Shown in pieces: positions 61,812 through 64,000 of a stretch of 64,000 bases of DNA. The stretch comes from an uncultured Synechococcaceae cyanobacterium (GTDB lineage Bacteria; Cyanobacteriota; Cyanobacteriia; PCC-6307; Cyanobiaceae). A program made the translations under genes and the position numbers. The notes under the pieces were generated by a model. It worked only from the letters and a program-made list of their open reading frames with translations, was not told the DNA's origin and did no database searches. The number at the start of each line of letters is the position of its first letter. Within the stretch, counting starts at the first letter, position 1. The stretch spans positions 40,580-104,579 of the forward strand of contig CACGFX010000002.1 of the NCBI GenBank assembly GCA_902572395.1, in the 5' to 3' direction.

Positions 61812-61976
61812 ATGAAAGGTCTTAGGGTTCTAGAACTTTCTGAAGCACTTAATGTTGATAGCTCCGACTTATTAGCAGTTTGTGCAATTCAAAAAATAAA
61901 AGCCACATCTAGATTAAGCATGCTTTCATTTGAAGAATGTAAAAAGATAACTGATTACTATGAAAATAAAAATTAG
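61812..61976 (+). CDS. Stand-alone IF2-N-like domain protein
   Basis: 54 residues: MKGLRVLELSEALNVDSSDLLAVCAIQKIKATSRLSMLSFEECKKITDYYE. The pattern RVxELxEALNVxSxxLL...ATSxLSxLSFEExxKI follows the IF2_N domain found at the N-terminus of bacterial initiation factor IF-2, here with no other domain. IF2-N domains are small three-helix modules that may contact RNA or protein. Not a fragment of a larger gene in this place: flanking frames are closed. Confidence 0.8.
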   Translation: MKGLRVLELSEALNVDSSDLLAVCAIQKIKATSRLSMLSFEECKKITDYYENKN

Positions 61977-61998
61977 TTTTCTTTATATAAATTTTTTT

Positions 61999-62253
61999 TT
62001 ATTTAATCTCTTTAATCATTGATACTAAAGTTGAATGAATTTCTTCTTCAGATATTTCATTTTTAAAATTGATAATTGCTGACTGTCCATCGTAATTGAT
62101 TTTTATATAACTGTTATTAATTTCTTCCATATAAGCATTCTCAAATCTAGATATCTTTCCATAATGAATAAGATATTTGTGAACCGAATCAATATGATCA
62201 TTGTTCATATGATCACATACTCTTTTACTTGTTTCTTTACTAATAATTTTCAT
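61999..62253 (-). CDS. DUF2470 domain protein
   Basis: 84 residues, all DUF2470: VCDHMNNDHIDSVHKYLIHYG (about 12-32), AYMEEINNSYIKINYDGQSAIINF. This domain is otherwise the C-terminal part of heme-binding HugZ/pyridoxamine-oxidase-like proteins, and stand-alone versions are common in cyanobacteria. A heme-related role is possible. It sits 18 bp downstream of the dusB stop, on the same strand. Confidence 0.88.
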   Translation of the reverse strand: MKIISKETSKRVCDHMNNDHIDSVHKYLIHYGKISRFENAYMEEINNSYIKINYDGQSAIINFKNEISEEEIHSTLVSMIKEIK

Positions 62254-62271
62254 TTATAGAATAAATTTGTT

Positions 62272-63279
62272 TTAAGCTAGTGTATTTTTATCATTATTCA
62301 AAGATTTAATCATTTTATTTATCAAATTTTTAACTTCATTTTTATCAACAGCCCTAACCAAGTTATTTCTCAAATTTGATGCCCCTTTAAAGTCTTTGCA
62401 TGTCCATGAGATATGTTTCCTGGCAATTAGTAATCCGTGATCCCCTTTTTCTTTTATTAATTCATCAAGATGCTCAATAATTAAATATAGTTTTTCTTCA
62501 ATGTTTGGTTCCTTAAAATTTTTATTTTCTCTAATGGCATAATCTATTTCTCCTATTCTCCATGGGGATCCTAAAATTCCTCGTCCAATCATTACACCAT
62601 CAGCATTTGTTTTTTTTAAACAATTAAGTGCGTCATCTGGATTTTTGATATCTCCATTAGCAATTACTGGAATTTCCAACAACTTTTTAAGTCTCCCGAT
62701 CATTTCCCAGTCTGACTTGCCTGAAAAACCCTGTTTTCTAGTTCTTCCATGAAGTGTGATCATTGTTGCTCCCGCATCTTGAAGTTTAAATAAGAAATCC
62801 TCTATATTTTCTTCTTTACTATCCCATCCGAGTCTTGTTTTTACTGTTACTGGCACTCTAACAGCTTTTACTACATTTTTGACTAATTCTATAGCAAGTT
62901 TTCGGTCTTTGATTAAGGCGCTGCCTCCACCTTTCTTTGCAATTTTTTTTACTGGACATCCCATATTTATATCAATTAAAAAAGCTCCAGAGTCCTCAGC
63001 TTGTTTCGCGGCTTCAGAAACAGCATATGGCCTATTATCAAATATTTGTACTCCAATTGGACCTTCTTCTAAATCTATTTGATTGATTTTTTTGGTGCCA
63101 TATCCTTTTTTAAGACTTGTGGCATTTATCATTTCTGTAAAAAGTAAAGAGTTTGGTGCCCATTTACGTACAAGTCGTCTAAAAATGTTATCTGTAACTC
63201 CTGCTAATGGCGATAGCATGACCTTACTCGTAATTAATCTGTTAACCCCCCTTCCTTTTAACTTTATATTTGAAGGCAT
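62272..63279 (-). CDS. dusB: tRNA-dihydrouridine synthase (DusB family)
   Basis: 335 residues. Reduces specific uridines of tRNA with FMN and NADPH. Seen: LSPLAGVTDNIFRRLVRKW (about 23-41), the FTEMINATSL segment, IDINMGCPVKKIAKKGGGSAL with the catalytic Cys (about residue 109), VKTRLGWD, LHGRTRKQGFSG, and ANGDIKNPDDA plus MIGRGILGSPW. Standard DusB layout and length. 169 bp of AT-rich DNA separate its start from the next gene, which diverges. Confidence 0.96.
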   Translation of the reverse strand: MPSNIKLKGRGVNRLITSKVMLSPLAGVTDNIFRRLVRKWAPNSLLFTEMINATSLKKGYGTKKINQIDLEEGPIGVQIFDNRPYAVSEAAKQAEDSGAFLIDINMGCPVKKIAKKGGGSALIKDRKLAIELVKNVVKAVRVPVTVKTRLGWDSKEENIEDFLFKLQDAGATMITLHGRTRKQGFSGKSDWEMIGRLKKLLEIPVIANGDIKNPDDALNCLKKTNADGVMIGRGILGSPWRIGEIDYAIRENKNFKEPNIEEKLYLIIEHLDELIKEKGDHGLLIARKHISWTCKDFKGASNLRNNLVRAVDKNEVKNLINKMIKSLNNDKNTLA

Positions 63280-63448
63280 ATAATTTTAAATTTATTTTAT
63301 TATCTTTATTATAAATTCAGATGTGGAACTGATTTCATGTTTTTTATTTATTTCTTAATTTATATAAGTGCTTTTACTTAAATAGGCCTAATTGATTACT
63401 TTTTTTGCTAGTTTATATTGAATTAAAATTTAAAAAGGAAATTTTTTC

Positions 63449-63841
63449 TTGTTTATATTAGTATCTATTTTTCTTCCAATAATTATTTTTATTGCACCAA
63501 TAAATGTAAAAGCTATACAAGGTAATTTAGATTTATCGAGTGCTCAAACTTCTGTAGGCAAAAGATTTGCTAAAGTTTTTTGTGATGCTAAGAGGGAAGG
63601 ATTAGATTCTGATTTTGCAAGTGAATATGCTTTGAATAATACATATTTAAAATTTGTAGCATTTCCAGACGATGACGAATATTTGGATAATTTATGGAGT
63701 TTTACCCATAATAATATATTAGATAATTGTGGTGAATTTGTAGATATAAATGACCTAAAAGACCTAGAGATTTTTTTTAAAGAAGAAGGTTTAATTGCCT
63801 CAAATAGGGAACTCTATTTACCTACTTTTGAGAATAATTAG
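63449..63841 (+). CDS. Small secreted protein of the two-cysteine family
   Basis: 130 residues from a TTG start preceded by AAAAGGAA, a good ribosome binding site. Seen: signal peptide (about 1-22, ending INVKA) then SVGKRFAKVFCDAKREGLDSDFASEYALN and a second Cys in NILDNCGEFVD. The F-C-D-A-x-R-E-G-x-D-x-D-F pattern matches the other copy at 928-1362, indicating paralogues. Function unknown; a conserved secreted or lumenal protein. Confidence 0.8.
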   Translation: MFILVSIFLPIIIFIAPINVKAIQGNLDLSSAQTSVGKRFAKVFCDAKREGLDSDFASEYALNNTYLKFVAFPDDDEYLDNLWSFTHNNILDNCGEFVDINDLKDLEIFFKEEGLIASNRELYLPTFENN

Positions 63842-63888
63842 ATTAAATTTTTAGCATGTACTAAAATATAAATAGCATATGAAATTTC

Positions 63889-64000
63889 ATGAAACTATTA
63901 GGTTTAAATTCACCTGAAATATTCATAATCTTAGTAATTTTGCTTTCAATTTTAGGCCCAAAAAGAATTGAAAAAGGGTTCTTGTTATTCAAAAAACTAT
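63889..64000 (+). CDS. TatA/TatB-like protein, truncated at the window edge
   Basis: Only 37 codons visible: MKLLGLNSPEIFIILVILLSILGPKRIEKGFLLFKK. A short N-terminal helix, an LGPKRxxKG turn and the start of an amphipathic helix are the hallmarks of TatA/TatB twin-arginine translocation subunits, though the usual FGPKKLPE is altered to LGPKRIEK. A non-canonical TatA-family relative is the best guess; the rest lies outside the window. Confidence 0.68.
   Translation, partial: MKLLGLNSPEIFIILVILLSILGPKRIEKGFLLFKKL

Overview
The window is a 64 kb stretch of a very AT-rich (roughly 30% GC), tightly packed cyanobacterial chromosome. It is almost certainly a high-light Prochlorococcus. The evidence is the gene families (Mg-chelatase ChlI, PetG, lycopene cyclase, GuaB3, SasA, OpcA, PAP/fibrillin proteins), a two-domain ferredoxin-NADP reductase with no phycobilisome-linker domain, and the cyanobacterial small RNAs Yfr1 and Yfr2. 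I see no insertion sequence, prophage, integrase, rRNA operon or CRISPR array.

Layout. 0-35 kb is mostly core metabolism in short operons. It holds prs, the clock kinase SasA, tRNA-Glu, petH, zwf-opcA-cobB (oxidative pentose phosphate pathway and cobyrinate amidation), crtE, folD, a membrane HD phosphohydrolase, leuA, a GH57 enzyme, a lycopene cyclase, gyrA, guaB3, the sRNA Yfr1, trxA, hisH, rsmD, petG, a cytochrome c, a TrmJ-like methyltransferase, chlI, ruvC, 5-FTHF cyclo-ligase, sufE, hom, and half of a peptide-type ABC transporter. 35-42 kb holds a PfkB kinase, a pentapeptide-repeat protein, a cupin-like gene, and the conserved but poorly understood trio of ATP-grasp, alpha-E and transglutaminase genes.

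43-49.5 kb is a zinc locus. A predicted operon znuA-cobW-WD40 diverges from znuC across a clear Zur box, followed by zur and znuB, which diverge from each other. The ZnuA and CobW proteins each carry an extra module of about 110 residues that looks homologous between them (FEW-x-G at the start, FT-x-H and EF at the end). I regard this as the most interesting protein-level observation.

49.5-62 kb is an accessory region rich in small genes. It contains more than twenty proteins under 105 residues, many with a single membrane helix, several too short for ordinary ORF cut-offs. Among them are an OsmC protein, two PAP/fibrillins, MAPEG, TM2, Nif11, DUF1330, DUF2470, a thioesterase, a membrane-anchored Mrr-like nuclease and a stand-alone IF2-N-like domain. 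At its left end two small RNA genes sit in tandem: one with the same 13-nt core as Yfr1 (Yfr10-like), then a Yfr2-family RNA whose 5' end can pair with that core. The window closes with dusB, a secreted protein, and the start of a TatA/B-like gene.

Two genes appear broken by one surplus A in a poly-A tract: petH, whose membrane-anchor N-terminus is in another frame, and a small gene at 52.4-52.6 kb. These are sequencing errors, real frameshifts, or slippage-controlled isoforms, and the read data would decide. All assignments rest on reading the sequence and remembered family features; no database search was run.
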